This document shows, one piece after another, positions 11,705-23,899 of a DNA stretch of 64,000 nt. Under the pieces are notes generated by a model. The model searched no databases. It saw only the letters and a list, made by a program, of their open reading frames with translations, and was not told the origin of the DNA. The translations under genes and the position numbers were made by a program. Origin of the DNA: Avena insularis (lineage: Eukaryota > Streptophyta > Magnoliopsida > Poales > Poaceae); NCBI GenBank assembly GCA_023614405.1, contig CM042684.1, forward strand, positions 467,179,650 through 467,243,649, in the 5' to 3' direction. Every line of letters starts with the position of its first letter. The stretch's first letter is position 1.

Positions 11705-14696
11705 GATTTTCTAAAGTTAACTTCATGTGTAGTAGTGTTGATGTCAGCATGACGTTAGCCACGTGCTGCCCAGAAAAACTGAAATATTTTTGAAACTTTT
11801 AAAACTTATGAAACATTTTCACAGACTGTTTCAAAGTTTTATAATGTTTTAGTCGGCTTTAATTCTGTTTCAATTAGTGATGTCAAGACGTTATTCATGT
11901 GCAGACCGGATAAAACTAGACAAACACACCGATCTTAAAGCAATCTCAAAGCGCAAAGGATCACGTGAAGTTAATTTTAGAAATGACTTTACCGTGTAGA
12001 TGCGCTAAGAGCAGGCACGGGAAACATCCTATCCATGCATGCAGCCAAGTGGAAGCCGAACGAGGTGACCGATTTCGACGGCCCTGCAGCTGCAGTACCG
12101 GAACGGCCAGATGACACGGAACACGTTGTGCATCCCTCTGCCGTGTTCTGGGTTCTGGCCCGCAGCTGCAGTCCGGCCGGGAGACATACGGCTGCGTGTC
12201 CGTCCCAGCTGACAGGGTGAAGCTTCGATCAGCAGTACGCAGCTCACAGTGTCCCTGTAGGCCCCGTTCGTTTCGGCGTTTACTGGGCAAAACGGCCGGC
12301 TAAAACGACGGGCGTAAATGTTTCACCTCTGAGGCTCCGCTTAAATTCCAGGTGGTTTCTGGAGGCACAACAAAACTCGGACTGAAATATTCACGGACAT
12401 GTGTAATTTAAAAGACAATCCAAGAGGGGCCGTAGTCTGTAGTACCAGATCTGAAAGATGAAGCTGGGTGCGCGTACATGCGTGCGTGTTGACCTGGGAG
12501 TGAGCGCAACCGGAGACATGGCCACACCGTGACAAAGCTTGCTAGAGCGATTTGTGGATGCGGCGGTCCTGCCATGCGATGCGAATTCGAATGATGCACG
12601 ACGATTTGGCAAATATGCGTGAGTACGACGACGTACCTGAGCATGTATGCTACTGAGCGGTGCGAGTGCGATCGGGCTGTGCCAAGAAGACTGCGTCCAC
12701 ATCTTGCACTCGGTGACCTGTGTGAACCATGGCCAGATTTCAGTTGGATCTCTGAATCTCCCTTCTATTAACAGCGGCAAACAGCACGGTTATCTCCGGG
12801 CGATACACTGCCAGATACAGGGCCGTTGGTCTGCCTCCGCGGGCAATCATCGTGCATTCCTGGGTCTGGGTGGGACACTGCTACTGTTACCTTCCTATGC
12901 CGCGGCCGGCAGCATGCTCGCTTCGGCGTGCTGACAAGGGAGTGTGTGCCCCCTTCCTCGTACCGTTTCAGGGGTATCATCCCATGTTTCCCGCCTAGCA
13001 AAACGAGAAGCTTTCCTTGCGGTCCTCGGCGCCATGGGTCCCCGTGTCTCTCCATCGGGCTTTCCAGCGGCAGCGCGCTCGTGGTTTCACACGATCGAGC
13101 GGTGAGCCAGGGTCAAACTCTGACGAAGTGAGGTCAGTTGAGATACTACTGTACTACATTTGTATGGATCGAGAGGAGGCATTTTCTGAACCAAATATGT
13201 ATTTCTAAGCTCCGTTTTCTTACCGCGCAACCAAATATGTATTTCTAAGATTCAGGAAAAATCGAATGACAGCCATGCACATAGATACTGACATGTGTAT
13301 GTGAACTTTCAAACTTAAGCATTTCCATTTGTGATCTATATCTTTATAAAAGAATTGTAATCTATATGAAAATAACAAAGAATTCCACTTTGTATCACTA
13401 ATTACCGTATCGTCGACTAAAGTTGGTCCGAATTGTTCCTTTTAGATGTTTTGGACCCTCGTTTTCTGATGCATGGCTATTGGACAATGTGCGGGCGAGG
13501 TGATGAACGGGGCTAAAAATAGCGAGGCAACGAGATATAGAATATATGGATAAGAGAAGTCTGGACATGATCGTCCATGGTACATTCCGATCAATAGACA
13601 TTTTTGCATTCCACATCAATTATCATGCCAATCCTAATCTAAAAAAAACAAGCAAAGTACTAAACAGGGGTAAAAAACATGTTTGAAGTCCGCTAGATGG
13701 TGTATTTCCGTATAATAGCATCATGTATTACTTTGTTTGAGATCATAGTTTTATTGAGATGAACCCAATGCTTTATTTTCCAGGGTTCACCCCTGCCAGT
13801 AAGGACCACATACGAATCATGTGAGTAGTTATGTACCTATCAGAAATTTAAAACATTTTGTTGTTAAACACACTATTATCTTGATAATTCCAAATCCCAA
13901 CATATATCGCATATGACCACTCGTATTTGAGCATGAAGTATTTTAGAAGTTGCCACCAAATAGATACCGAGCATATTAACAACACTAGTGGGGTCGGATA
14001 TTATATGCACAAAAAAAGTATAGACACCATATTGATCAAGCAAGATGACAAGAAAGGAATACATGCCGAATTGCTTGATTCTCATAGTAAAAGCAATACG
14101 TTTGGTTCCCATTCTAGTTTCGTTTGGCTAAAGTGTCCTTCATAATAATAGCTCCATGAAATAAATAGCACAAGAAGAACTTATTCTTGTGTGGTACTTT
14201 CCGTTTTTTTAAATGAATTTCTTGCAAAAATGGTGTGGACCATTATTCATGTTCGTATACATAGATTAGACCGCAAAGACTCTAGAAACCTAGAGACACG
14301 AGTCTTGCATTTGAACTTGGTTGGTTCATTGCTTAAATGGACTACACAACCTTTGAGAGAACCACGATTCTATATAACTCACTTAATTACTTGAGATAAT
14401 ACAAAAAACCACCGCAACTAAGGCTATGTTGTTTCAAAAAGGAAAAACATCATCTTTTGTTTTTTTAGAATAAACCGCCAACTATGTGTAATAAATTTTC
14501 AAAAAGCACTGATCGAGTAAGCATAATTTGACATCATTTGACTGATGGGGTCCGCCTTTTAGGAATGAGTTGGCAGCATTTATGGATAATTTGAGGATGT
14601 GGACATGTCTCGAGTACACGACCACATACAACGGTAAAACTAGAGGCATAAGGTAATTTATTTACCACATAAAGGCATTGGTCTCTGTATAGGCCG
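11705..14696. other. Unassigned low-copy region
   Basis: No recognisable gene. At 12259 ggccccgttcgtttcggcgt resembles the start of a short TIR element, but I found no partner end. A 21-bp direct repeat (aaccaaatatgtatttctaa) occurs at 13190 and 13230. The rest is AT-rich with scattered short frames. Confidence 0.5.
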
Positions 14697-14822
14697 GTTA
14701 AAAACGAAGATGCGTTGAACTTTGGGAACATATGGATTTTGTGTGGTTAGTTCAACTTATCTTCCCGCAAAAAAAAGAAAAAGTTCAACGTATCTTCGTT
14801 TTTAACTTATCCATATGTTCCC
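14697..14822. repeat. Two interleaved inverted repeats
   Basis: Segment A (14697-14722, gttaaaaacgaagatgcgtt...) is the reverse complement of 14781-14806 with one mismatch. Segment B (14724-14736, gggaacatatgga) is the exact reverse complement of 14810-14822. The order is A-B-A'-B', not A-B-B'-A', so the pairs cannot nest in one stem. Confidence 0.8.
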
Positions 14823-15458
14823 CATATCTCTATATTATTATGTTTTTTTTCGCAAAAAAAAATACATTATTATGTTTTGATGAAAACTATGTTTACATAA
14901 AAAGATACCAATTGCACATACTTAACTAAACGTGGGGCGTGGCGGTAAGGCATTACGAGGCCGCTGGATTGATTTTCCTCCACACCTTTAAGTTGAATAG
15001 TTATAGTAAGATTTGGTGCGACATAGGATAGAATTTATTTAATTTGTCATTATGTTTTGAATTTAAATTTAATTTGGAATTTTTGGACAGTAATGATCGG
15101 GAGTTAATATCTCCCTTGGATCCAAATTAGTTATCGTAGTTTTAGGCAAAATATTGACCAAATCTATCTAGGTTCATTGAACTCGCGACAAGTTATTTAG
15201 ATTAGAGTTAGTAATATTTTTTACTAGACACTCCTACGATAGATTTAGTTTGTGTCGAATTAATTTTGCCAGCCAGTAAGACTAATATCTAGTGAGTGAC
15301 GGACTGACAGTTCCTACTCTCTTACGAGGAATACAGCTCACTAGAGTGTGCAAGAGTAACGCTAAAGAAATTAAGCAGCATCACATCATCATCACGCGAC
15401 CAAGCAAAGAAGAACCACACGAGCAAGAAAAGAACCTAACTTTTTGGCAGATATGCGT
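14823..15458. other. Unassigned region downstream of the OVATE gene
   Basis: AT-rich, no gene seen. At 15105 ctcccttggatccaaattag resembles one end of a Stowaway-type MITE, but no matching right end or TA duplication was found. Confidence 0.45.
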
Positions 15459-15477
15459 TTTATTTTGTCGATTTATT
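15459..15477 (-). terminator. Candidate polyadenylation signals for the OVATE gene
   Basis: Two minus-strand AATAAA hexamers (complement of tttatt at 15472-15477 and 15459-15464) lie 117-135 nt past the stop codon. Plant poly(A) signals are loose, so this is a candidate only. Confidence 0.45.
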
Positions 15478-15593
15478 AATTCCTTTGGAGATCTCTTTTC
15501 TTCGAACCATGCAAAAAAAAAGGTAATTAAACTAGTTATTAATGCGGCGGCAATGGCTTGATCCACCATGCAGTATGCCGGCGGCGGCCTCTT

Positions 15594-16826
15594 TCAGGGC
15601 TTGGCCTTGGCGAGGCTCATCCAAACCTGCTCGAACACCTCGATGATGAGGTCATGTTGCTCGGCGTCGTTGAGAGAGAGGTAGCAGGCGAGCAGGTCCT
15701 CCATGTCGGCGGCGTGGCGGATGCCCTTCGCGGCGATCATCTCCTCCATCGAATCGAGGAAGTCCTTCCGCGGGTCCCCGGACATCTTCACCACCGCGTA
15801 GCTTCCCGCGAATGCCGGTGCCGTCCAATTGCGTCCCGCCGGCTTCCCTTTCCTGGCGGTGGCGGCCAGGCGCGGGCTGTGGGCGCGCGTCTTAAGGCGG
15901 CGGCGCACCGACGACGGCGACACGGAAGACCGCCTCGGCTTGCTGACGCTGCTCTTCTTCAAGACTGAACTCGCGCTCGCTGTCAGGTCGACGTGGCTGT
16001 CCTCCGGCTCGTTCGGCTCAGGCAGCCGCCTCGCCGGCCTGGTCGCGATTGGCCGGAGCCTTCTCTCGGGCTTGTCCTCGTCCCAGACGGTCACGTCAGC
16101 GAAGTCGACGGCGTGACTGCCATCCGGCTCGTTCGGCTCAGGCTGCCGTCTCGCCGGCTTGGTCGCGATTGGCCGGAGCCTTCTCTCGGGCGTGTCATCG
16201 TCCCGGAGGTCGATGATGATTTGTTTCTCCGACGCGATCACCTTGACGTCGAGGCCATCATCCGGCGGGCCAGTCACCGTTGGCCTCCGGGGCTCGTCGC
16301 CGTCATCCTTGATGCATATGTCACGACGGCGACAGGAGCCGCCGGGCGCGTCGACCACGGGCTCCTTCTCGTGGACGGGTGCGTGCCCCACCCTGGTTGT
16401 CCTCCTGGAGCTCCCCTTTGGCGACTGCGCCTCCTTGGCCCTCGGCGGCGGTGGGAGCGGGACCTCCCTGTCTCTGGTGCTGTAGTAGTACGACGCCCTG
16501 CGAGGGAGCGGAGAATGGGAGGAGGACCCTTTCACCGGCGTGCTCGGCTGCTCGATGACCTCCACCGGCTGCTGGACCTGGACGCCCACCTCCCTGTCCA
16601 ACAAAGCCTCCGCCGGCTGCTGGACGTCGACCTCCCTGCTCCACCGAGCCGACGACCCCCGATCCGTTGACGACGGCTGCTGGAGAACCTCCTTGTAGCA
16701 CCCAGCCGACGACGACCGACGATGTATCCCCACGCCGCCGCGTCCTTGCGGGCGCATGTCGCGGAGCTTGTAGAACCAGGCGTTGGGTATCATGTCGGAC
16801 AGCCGGAACTTGCGTTGCTGGACCAT
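15594..16826 (-). CDS. OVATE family protein (OFP) transcriptional regulator
   Basis: Intron-less 410-codon gene. OVATE family proteins are plant-specific nuclear regulators, mostly repressors, that bind TALE homeodomain proteins (KNOX and BELL) and affect organ shape and cell elongation. Residues 6-25 (KFRLSDMIPNAWFYKLRDMR) match the N-terminal motif of the OFP1-5-like group. Residues 343-407 form the C-terminal OVATE domain, starting SYAVVKMSGDPRKDFLDSME and containing DMEDLLACYLSLN and IIEVFEQVW. Between them is a long low-complexity linker with basic stretches (near 290-320, RRRLKTR) that could act as nuclear localisation signals. Residues 213-237 and 253-277 are a 40-residue-period internal repeat. 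The ATG at 16826 is chosen because the conserved N-terminal motif follows directly. GC-rich and complete, it contrasts with the broken element genes around it. I do not see an LxLxL EAR motif. The paralogue number cannot be assigned. Confidence 0.92.
   Translation of the reverse strand: MVQQRKFRLSDMIPNAWFYKLRDMRPQGRGGVGIHRRSSSAGCYKEVLQQPSSTDRGSSARWSREVDVQQPAEALLDREVGVQVQQPVEVIEQPSTPVKGSSSHSPLPRRASYYYSTRDREVPLPPPPRAKEAQSPKGSSRRTTRVGHAPVHEKEPVVDAPGGSCRRRDICIKDDGDEPRRPTVTGPPDDGLDVKVIASEKQIIIDLRDDDTPERRLRPIATKPARRQPEPNEPDGSHAVDFADVTVWDEDKPERRLRPIATRPARRLPEPNEPEDSHVDLTASASSVLKKSSVSKPRRSSVSPSSVRRRLKTRAHSPRLAATARKGKPAGRNWTAPAFAGSYAVVKMSGDPRKDFLDSMEEMIAAKGIRHAADMEDLLACYLSLNDAEQHDLIIEVFEQVWMSLAKAKP
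16003..16210 (-). repeat. In-frame 120-bp period duplication inside the OVATE gene
   Basis: The segment starting tccggctcgttcggctcagg at 16003 recurs at 16123 with few changes over about 85 bp. The exact 120-bp offset keeps the frame and produces the repeats PERRLRPIATKPARRQPEPN and PERRLRPIATRPARRLPEPN. Confidence 0.9.
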
Positions 16827-17222
16827 GCGGCCTCGTCGCCGGCCGGGGGAAACGCTCGCTCTGTTTCGCTCTGTATCGATCGACAGTACGAGGAGGAGAA
16901 GTGGAGCAGGGGAAATGTCTTGGGACCATGAAAGGAAAAAAAAATACTACTTGAGCACGACCACGGTGGCTTGGGAGGGGCCGGGGAAGGGAAGGGGAAG
17001 GTTAAGTAGCGGCGGCATGACGAAGGCGGCCCAGGTGCAGGAGCGTGTGACGTGGAGGTGCTCCGTTTGTCTCTTCTCTTGTCTATGGACTTTCAGCATG
17101 CAGCCTCGGTTCACTGCACACCTGGATCCCCAGTGGATTTATGCACACCGTTTGTGTGGAAAGAGCGAAACAGGTGGATTTATGCACACCGTTTGTCTAA
17201 GTGAGTATAATTAATACTACTC

Positions 17223-17230
17223 TTTATATA
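17223..17230 (-). promoter_or_regulatory. Candidate TATA box for the OVATE gene
   Basis: Minus-strand TATATAAA about 400 nt upstream of the start codon. It would give a long 5' leader of roughly 370 nt. I saw no better TATA closer in, but GC-rich TATA-less initiation is equally possible. Confidence 0.3.
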
Positions 17231-18600
17231 GGTGGAGAGCATTTTGTTGGATTATTAAGCAACTTGGCGGTGGATTCACGCCCATATATTCCCCTCTCTG
17301 GCCTTTGGCACTTCTTTCTCTCTCAGTCTTCCTCCTTGACAAGATAAGCAATACTATGGATTACAATAAGAGATGTTTTGTCGAATATTCACCTGTTTCG
17401 CTCTTTCCACACATTCCGGTCGCACAATCGTCACTTCTAGGAAGCGGCCATGGAAGGCGTCGTTGCATCTCATACAACTTTTGTTCCACAAATCGTCCAA
17501 AAAGATTGCCTCGCTCCGCCCTTGGGGATAAATAGTCAAGACTATGAGGATTTTTGCAAACTTGTATAAGTTCATCTCTCTCATCCGTTGGCCTCTCATT
17601 ACGCTCACTAGGGAGACCGTCGCCCGCTAAATTAATTCAAAAGTTGACAATTTTCTCTATGTCGCCAACTTACAAGGGAAGCCTCGGGAAGTTCGGGTCA
17701 GACGGCAATGACTCGACTAGGGGTGCCTAAATCGACTACGGTTTGGCATTGAAATGACTTGTCACAACACGAACAAAGATCTTTTTGCTGACAAGACCAT
17801 GATATCTATAAAAAATAGTTGTTGGAATCCTCCTAGTTGTTGTATGCATCGACGTCCCCTATATTCACTACAGAAGAATGAATTGAACCACTACTGAAAC
17901 TTGCCATGATAATACCTTGATAAACGATGTCAAGCATGATCTTAGCAACAAGAATTTTTAGTTCCATACAGGATCATCCAAGTAGCTTAGATACATTTTT
18001 GTGTGATTGTGAAGGCTCAAATTACATGGAAATTCTCCAAATCATGCAACTAATCTTCATGATCTAGATACCAAATCTAGATCGCAAGCATGCATTAGTG
18101 AGATTATAGAATTCTAATTTGGATGACCTAGACACATAGTATATGTTCTTCGCCGCATGCCCTGCTACATTAGAACCCTCTGTGATGTGTTGATTGTCTC
18201 ATACGTTGGGTAGCAAAATTAATATTTCTGCCCTTTTTGCATGCATGGGTTAGAATTGGTATGGTGTGCACTGATACTTTTGATCCGAATTATGGATGTA
18301 GTATAATAGTTTTTTCCCTAGAAGATCTAGGTTTAATCGAACCTTGGAAAACAACGCTAGTAGAAAATAAAAAGGACACGTCTACAAGACTTTGTTTTTT
18401 CGTTTTACCTTCGTTTACCGGAGTAATCTAGTTTACTTTATCGTGGGTTGAATCAATGGATGGAGATAGACCAGGGTTGAAGATCCACCTACAGCTGCAC
18501 ATCATATGGGATAAAAGATAATAACGAACATAGTCATGTGTAATGTTTTAATAAAGATAATCTCGTGTAGGCAACACATCCTAACATACTAGAGCCCCTG
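17231..18600. other. Unassigned region
   Basis: No gene, RNA or transposon end recognised. Composition is near balanced with scattered short frames lacking known motifs. Confidence 0.45.
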
Positions 18601-19545
18601 AGAGACAACATGCATAGCAATAGTCTTTTGATCCAACCGAGTGCACCACGAAGCACCGGGCTATAAACGATTATTAAGTGTAAAATCACAGATCAAACTA
18701 TTAAGTGGTGATGTTGTTGTGATCCCGAATGGGTCGCTAAGCGAAGACCGTACTACCCTTTCTGTCACTGGGGTTCCTGTGAGATCGGCGCTAGCCAAGT
18801 ATCCCAACTCAAGCCTTTATCAATCTATGGGTTCGTGGGTACCTACAAGTCCAAAGATCGAGACAAGAGACAAAGAAACAAAAGATATAAATCTCTCTTT
18901 CAAACAATACACAATGTTCCCATAAATTAGATATACATAATCACTGCGAGGTTTCTTCCCGTGAGGACTACTCACTCATAACAATAAGATCAACGCTAGA
19001 AAACATTGTATAAAATACTTAGATTGAAATCAAATATTCTTACAATTGTCGCAGAATCATAAGAAGATCTCAAGTACAAAGTAATGGCTATGGCTAATGA
19101 AGGAGATAAAAGATGGAACGGATGAACAATGGTGTGGATCTCCTTTGGTGGTGTTGTGATGCAATCTGAGAATGGTGGCCTCCTTTGCGGTGGCTGAGTC
19201 CTTAAAATATATAAGCTTCTTCACGAAAGTTGTTGGGTTTACCGAGAAGAAGCCGCCGCCACATGGTACGGGCGGGACCTGCCCGTACCAGTGGTTGTTA
19301 TGGTTGCAGATGCCTGGCATTTGCTCTAGAATTACTTGGTCATGTGAATTTCCTCAAAACCTTCATTATGACTCCAGATTTTGCATTAAAAAGCGTGATT
19401 TCCTGCACAACGCAAATCAAAGCACTCGCTTGCATATCTTTGCAATTATTAGTTATTAGTGGCAAGGATAGAGAATTTCTTGTCAATTTCTTGACTAAAA
19501 ACAATATTTAAACACGGTGGAAGATGGATATTTTTTGAGCCATCA
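18600..19545 (-). repeat. 3' LTR of Gypsy 2 (left end approximate)
   Basis: Inferred LTR starting TGATGGCTCAAAAAATATCC at 19545 on the minus strand, next to a purine tract. It contains a TATA box (19206-19213) and a long AT-rich region expected of R/U5. There is no second LTR to compare with, so the 3' boundary is uncertain. Confidence 0.5.
19206..19213 (-). promoter_or_regulatory. TATA box in Gypsy 2 LTR
   Basis: Minus-strand TATATATT within AAGCTTATATATTTTAAG, about 335 nt inside the inferred LTR start. Confidence 0.4.
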
Positions 19546-19557
19546 ACCTCCCCAAAT
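19546..19557 (-). other. Polypurine tract of Gypsy 2
   Basis: Minus-strand ATTTGGGGAGGT directly precedes TGATGGCTC. This adjacency is the basis for placing the LTR start at 19545. Confidence 0.5.
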
Positions 19558-21135
19558 CTCAAACCTTAATCGCCGTCGAGCAAGAAGAAATAAAAGAACT
19601 ATAAGAAATTCAGCGTTTAAACTTAAAACAACGAGAATAAGAATTTACTTACGGTTGGTAGTCATATGCGTCTAGCACTTCATCCATTTGAAAGGCTTAT
19701 CGAAGTTAGAGAGATGACAAGAATATTATACAAGCTTTGGTAAGTCAAGACAATCAAAGTAAAGTTTAATATAAGCATAAATAACTGTAAGTGTAACAAT
19801 CAATCCAATTTTTCTAGTTAACTCTCAGCTTGCAAAGGAACTCTAGAATATTTTTAATAGCATAATTGAATAAGAGAGTTCATGTCCAAAGTAGTATAAT
19901 AGTGAAGTATCTTATTGATGCCCACATCAGTAAATCAAGGCTATCAAAACACTTCTAATCCAATCATTGTCTTCCAAGAAAATTCATAAAGTAGTAACGA
20001 GACCACGCCAAGGACTTATTATGTGGATCTTCATATATATATATATTTATTTATATTTTCTTCCTTCTTCAAGGAACATTGAGTGTTTCTTTTACAAGTG
20101 CTTGCACAACCTTTGAGAGTACTAATACTTTTCCCATATATTTACACGTATGCAACTTATGTTGTCAACTCATAGCCAAAATACGGCGTTATACCATAAA
20201 TCGTTCAAAGGCTAGCGGAGTTGTTAGCATCCAAAGGTGTGCATGATAAACATAGAACTTTTTTAACTAGTACCACGGTTTGATCCACAAGGTTAGCTTT
20301 GGCATGCATCACAATTACTGCTAGACTTCATTTCAATCAAACAACACCTTTCAAGAGTGATATCAAGTCTATAAATATATCTATGTGGTTAAGTATCTTT
20401 AAGGGTATACTCTCAAGACAATCATTCATCAAACAAGTCAGGCAATATTATTTCCAAGACAAAAATCGGTTAGCTAAAAGAACTAGATCAAAAGCTTCCA
20501 CAACTAATCATCCATACCAATAAAAAGATTTACTCTAACTATTTTGAATTATTTCCATTAGCATGGCATCTTAGAAAATCAACCAACTAAAATAAACAAC
20601 TCAAACTTCAAAAGTGGGAGATATAGGACATACCTTTCATGAGTGACTTTATAATCCTCTTCCTTATAGGGATGTAATCCTTCAAAACTCAAGTACGATT
20701 ATTCCCATAATAATATTAAAGCAAAGTGGCAAAGTGCGAATCCACGTTCACAAAAAAAGGAAAAACGGATTTTTTTTTTCTATTTTTGAGGATATAGATT
20801 AAAGAATAGAAAAGAACTTGCAACCAACAAAGGAACTAAGAAAATAAAACAAACAAAAAACAAAAGCAAACTAAAAACGAAAGCAATGGAAAAAAGCAAA
20901 GTATTGGAACAAACCAACACACATGTTTTAAAGCTCTCAAGGAGCTGGAGTACAGCCTGATTATTACACAACTAAAATTGCTGGAGAACACATCCCCAAG
21001 CTTAGGATTTTGCAGGTCCTTTTGTTGCTCATTGTGGTGGTGGTAGATAATATTCCACATTACATTGGCTGCTCCAATCATGGAACTAGGTGTCAATGAT
21101 GGCAGTAGCATCTCGAAGGTTGATGAAGAGGTTGT
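19558..21135 (-). other. Non-coding 3' internal region of Gypsy 2
   Basis: AT-rich, no recognisable domain. A purine-rich minus-strand motif (CCTAAGCTTGGGGATG, near 20994-21009) resembles the purine tract of Gypsy 1 but is not next to an LTR here. Confidence 0.45.
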
Positions 21136-21972
21136 TCATGTTTTGGATATTTCCTTTGAAAGCATAGATATCATGATAGGTGGTTGCACATCTTGTTCGG
21201 GTCCTTCTTGTTCTACTTCTTCATCTTCTCCTTCCTCTCCCATGGGTATTTCATGCTGGGGTAAACCTTCCTCAACATGCGCATCAAAACGCAAACATCC
21301 ATCCTCGATAGAGAATAGATCATTAGGCAAAGGAGCTGGGATCAAGTGATCCGCTCCAGGTATATCAAAAAAGTATCTACCATTAGTTCTAGAAATCATA
21401 CCACAAGCTCTTACAGTAGAAAACCAAGACGGTGACTTCCTGTCAACGGTTGGATGTTACCTAGGTTGATATGAAGTGTGCGTGCAAGAACGGTTATAAC
21501 TCCTCCTCCGCATATGGGTCCTCGAGACTGCAGAGCTTGATGCTTAAGGTAAAACACAAGAAAGGTGCCCAAATTTGGTGTTAAGTTACAATTAATAATA
21601 GCAGCTTTTGCGAGGATCATCATGTCCTCCTCATTAACTCTACTAAACTCACCACATGCCTTCAAGTTGTTAGAAATAACATAAAACCAACAACGAATAG
21701 CAGGATGATCAATTTGGTTCCCCTTGTGTGTTTTCCACGAATTCTCATTCTATTAAAGTACTCCCAAGGTGTAGGATTTAAAACAAAGGTAGTGGAGCAT
21801 ATGCCAGTCGTGTTATTGGCAAACCCAAAACATGAGCCCATTTGTTCAGTGTCAAGGAGTACTCACAGTTCATAAGACGGAAGTTGATGCGATCAACTCT
21901 AGGCATTTTCTCCTTGAAACAATAGTGAGAGCACACCGTATACGTCAAGGTGCTGAGAAACTCAAGCATCAA
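21136..21972 (-). pseudogene. Extra ORF of Gypsy 2 (broken, function unknown)
   Basis: Three minus-strand frames read in order. 21972-21778 contains YSLTLNKWAHVLGLP. 21665-21411 contains MILAKAAIINCNLTPNLGTF and GPICGGGVITVLARTLHINLG. 21399-21136 contains the acidic stretch MGEEGEDEEVEQEGPEQD. The layout resembles the plant-mobile-like 'ORF1' proteins of Athila-type and related Gypsy elements, but this is a loose resemblance. It sits downstream of gag/protease in the same orientation and is interrupted by stops and frameshifts. Confidence 0.45.
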
Positions 21973-22730
21973 GCGGCGGTACGTGACGACATTCTAAAAG
22001 ACAAAGTCATACAAACCAAAATTGTTGCAAAGTAAATCAAAATCAGTATGAATGCCAAGTTGGTTCAGGATATAGGGGACACACCCACTTGGTGGACTTG
22101 ATTTCTCGGAGCTTGAGATGGTCGAAACGGTTCAACTAAAACTCTTCGTTGAACTCGATACCAAGTGACTCGGGGATCAACATATCAACGGGTGGTGCTG
22201 CAAGTTCCGTAGCCATCATACGTGTACGGCTCCTCGTGTTCATCTAAAACAAAATAAATAAAAATTTCTAATTAAAATTTTAGTCCAATAGAAACATAGA
22301 ATAAACGATTCTCTACACTTGTTACAAAAGAAACTCCTCTAAAAACAATACTAAGCATGCTCAATATCAAGATTATCTCAAGAATAAGACCTAAGTATAG
22401 ATTGATAGTGGTGAAAGGTTGAGCAGAGTTTTGTGGCAAATAGGTTAGAGATCGGAGGAGAAACATACCTTAGATCGATTGGGTGCGAGGAACCAAAAAA
22501 AGATTGAATACAATTGAAGATTGAATGGAGGTGGTTTAAAGTTTGGAGGAAGAAGACAGAGAAAAGTTTGTGTTTGGGGATTTTAGGGTTACATCCTCCT
22601 GGGTGTTATGGCGGCCTCTTACGTGGTACGGGCGGGTGGTACGGCCAGAGCCCGCCCGTACCGAGTAACAAACCTTGAGGGTTACGACTCCCTTCCAGCG
22701 ATGCACTCGGTACGGGCGCACAGTATGGTC
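21973..22730 (-). other. Gypsy 2 spacer with GTACGGGCG motifs
   Basis: No domain recognised. It carries repeated near-palindromic gtacgggcg / cgcccgtac motifs (22625-22665 and 22709-22718) that recur in the LTR (19264-19292) and beyond the Copia insert (31512-31523). Confidence 0.5.
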
Positions 22731-22735
22731 GCACA
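22731..22735. other. Target site duplication GCACA, left copy
   Basis: Identical to 31507-31511; together they bracket the Copia element. Confidence 0.85.
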
Positions 22736-23250
22736 TGTAGGGGTTCCGCTTATGAAAACAATAAAATTTTACCCTACGCTCCTAAACCCCTGAAGCTGCC
22801 AGGACCTATCTATTAGTAATACAGTAATGGGAGGGGATTTTCGCGAACTTACCCTCGAAGACCAAAAAGAGTTGTCAACGCTCAGGAGAGCGTGGTTGAT
22901 GTAGACGAGCCGAAGCCGACCTCAAGGTCGTGATGAAGGCCTTGCGCTCCTTGGCTCCAACGACTTGAATGCCTCAAGTGCGACACCTCGCGGGAGTTAC
23001 ACACATCCGGTGCCTGAAGATGACTCCCGCTTCCTCGATCCAGTAGCAGTTGCAGAAGTAGAGCTCCCGGATCCGAATCCCGCAGCGCGACGGTGCTCCG
23101 CAGTGAAGATGTCTCTCGCTCGCATAGTCGGGACCACGGTCACGAGAGAGAGAGAGAGAGGGGGAGAGAGAAAATATCAATTAGAGGTCCTCCCAAAAGT
23201 GGGGAGACCTTTATTGATTATTGGTGTATTTATCTGGCCAAATACCCCCA

Positions 23251-23259
23251 TTATATATA
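23251..23259 (-). promoter_or_regulatory. TATA box, first copy in 3' LTR
   Basis: Minus-strand TATATATAA in the first duplicated unit. Confidence 0.5.
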
Positions 23260-23890
23260 GGGGAGGGGAGGTACTACCTCCCTCAAAGTCCCGGGGTGGG
23301 ACTAAAGGAGGAGGAGGTGGGGGGAGGTGCCGCCGGCCACCCCCTCATGGGCCCCACATGGGGGGCTGACCCAATAGGGCCGCCGGCCACCCCTTGGCCC
23401 CTTCCTCCTCTTGCCTTTCCCTAATGGGCCCTCCAGGAATTGGCCCATTAGTAATACATTAACGGGAGGGGCTTTTCGCAAACTTACCCTCGAAGACCGA
23501 AAAGAGTTGTCAACGCTCAGGAGAGTGTGGTTGAGTAGACGAGCCGAAGCCGACCTCAAGGTCGTGATGAAGTCCTTGTGCTCCTTGGCTCCAACGACTT
23601 GAGTGCCTCAAGTGCGACACCTCGCGGGGAGTTACACACGTCCGGTGTCTGATGATGACTCCCGCTTCCCTGATCCAGCAGCAGTTGTGGAAGTAGAGCT
23701 CCCGAATCTGAATCCCGCAACGCGATGGCGCTCCGCGGTGAAGATGTCTCTCGCTCGCGCAGTCCAGACTTGCGACCATGGTCACGAGAGAGAGAGAGAG
23801 AGGGAGAGAGAAAATATCAATTAGAGGTCCTCCAAAAAGTGGGGAGACCTTTATTGATTATTGGTGTATTTATCTGGCCAAATACCCCCA

Positions 23891-23899
23891 TTATATATA
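23891..23899 (-). promoter_or_regulatory. TATA box, second copy in 3' LTR
   Basis: Same TATATATAA motif in the second unit, so this LTR has two core promoters about 640 bp apart. Confidence 0.5.

Noticed and set aside
12259..12340. Possible short TIR element starting ggccccgttcgtttc
   Set aside because: No partner end found within several hundred bases.
15105..15250. Possible Stowaway MITE starting ctcccttggatcc
   Set aside because: No matching right terminal repeat or TA duplication.
15993..16929. Long open frames on the plus strand and in other minus frames over the OVATE gene
   Set aside because: Shadow frames of a GC-rich real gene.
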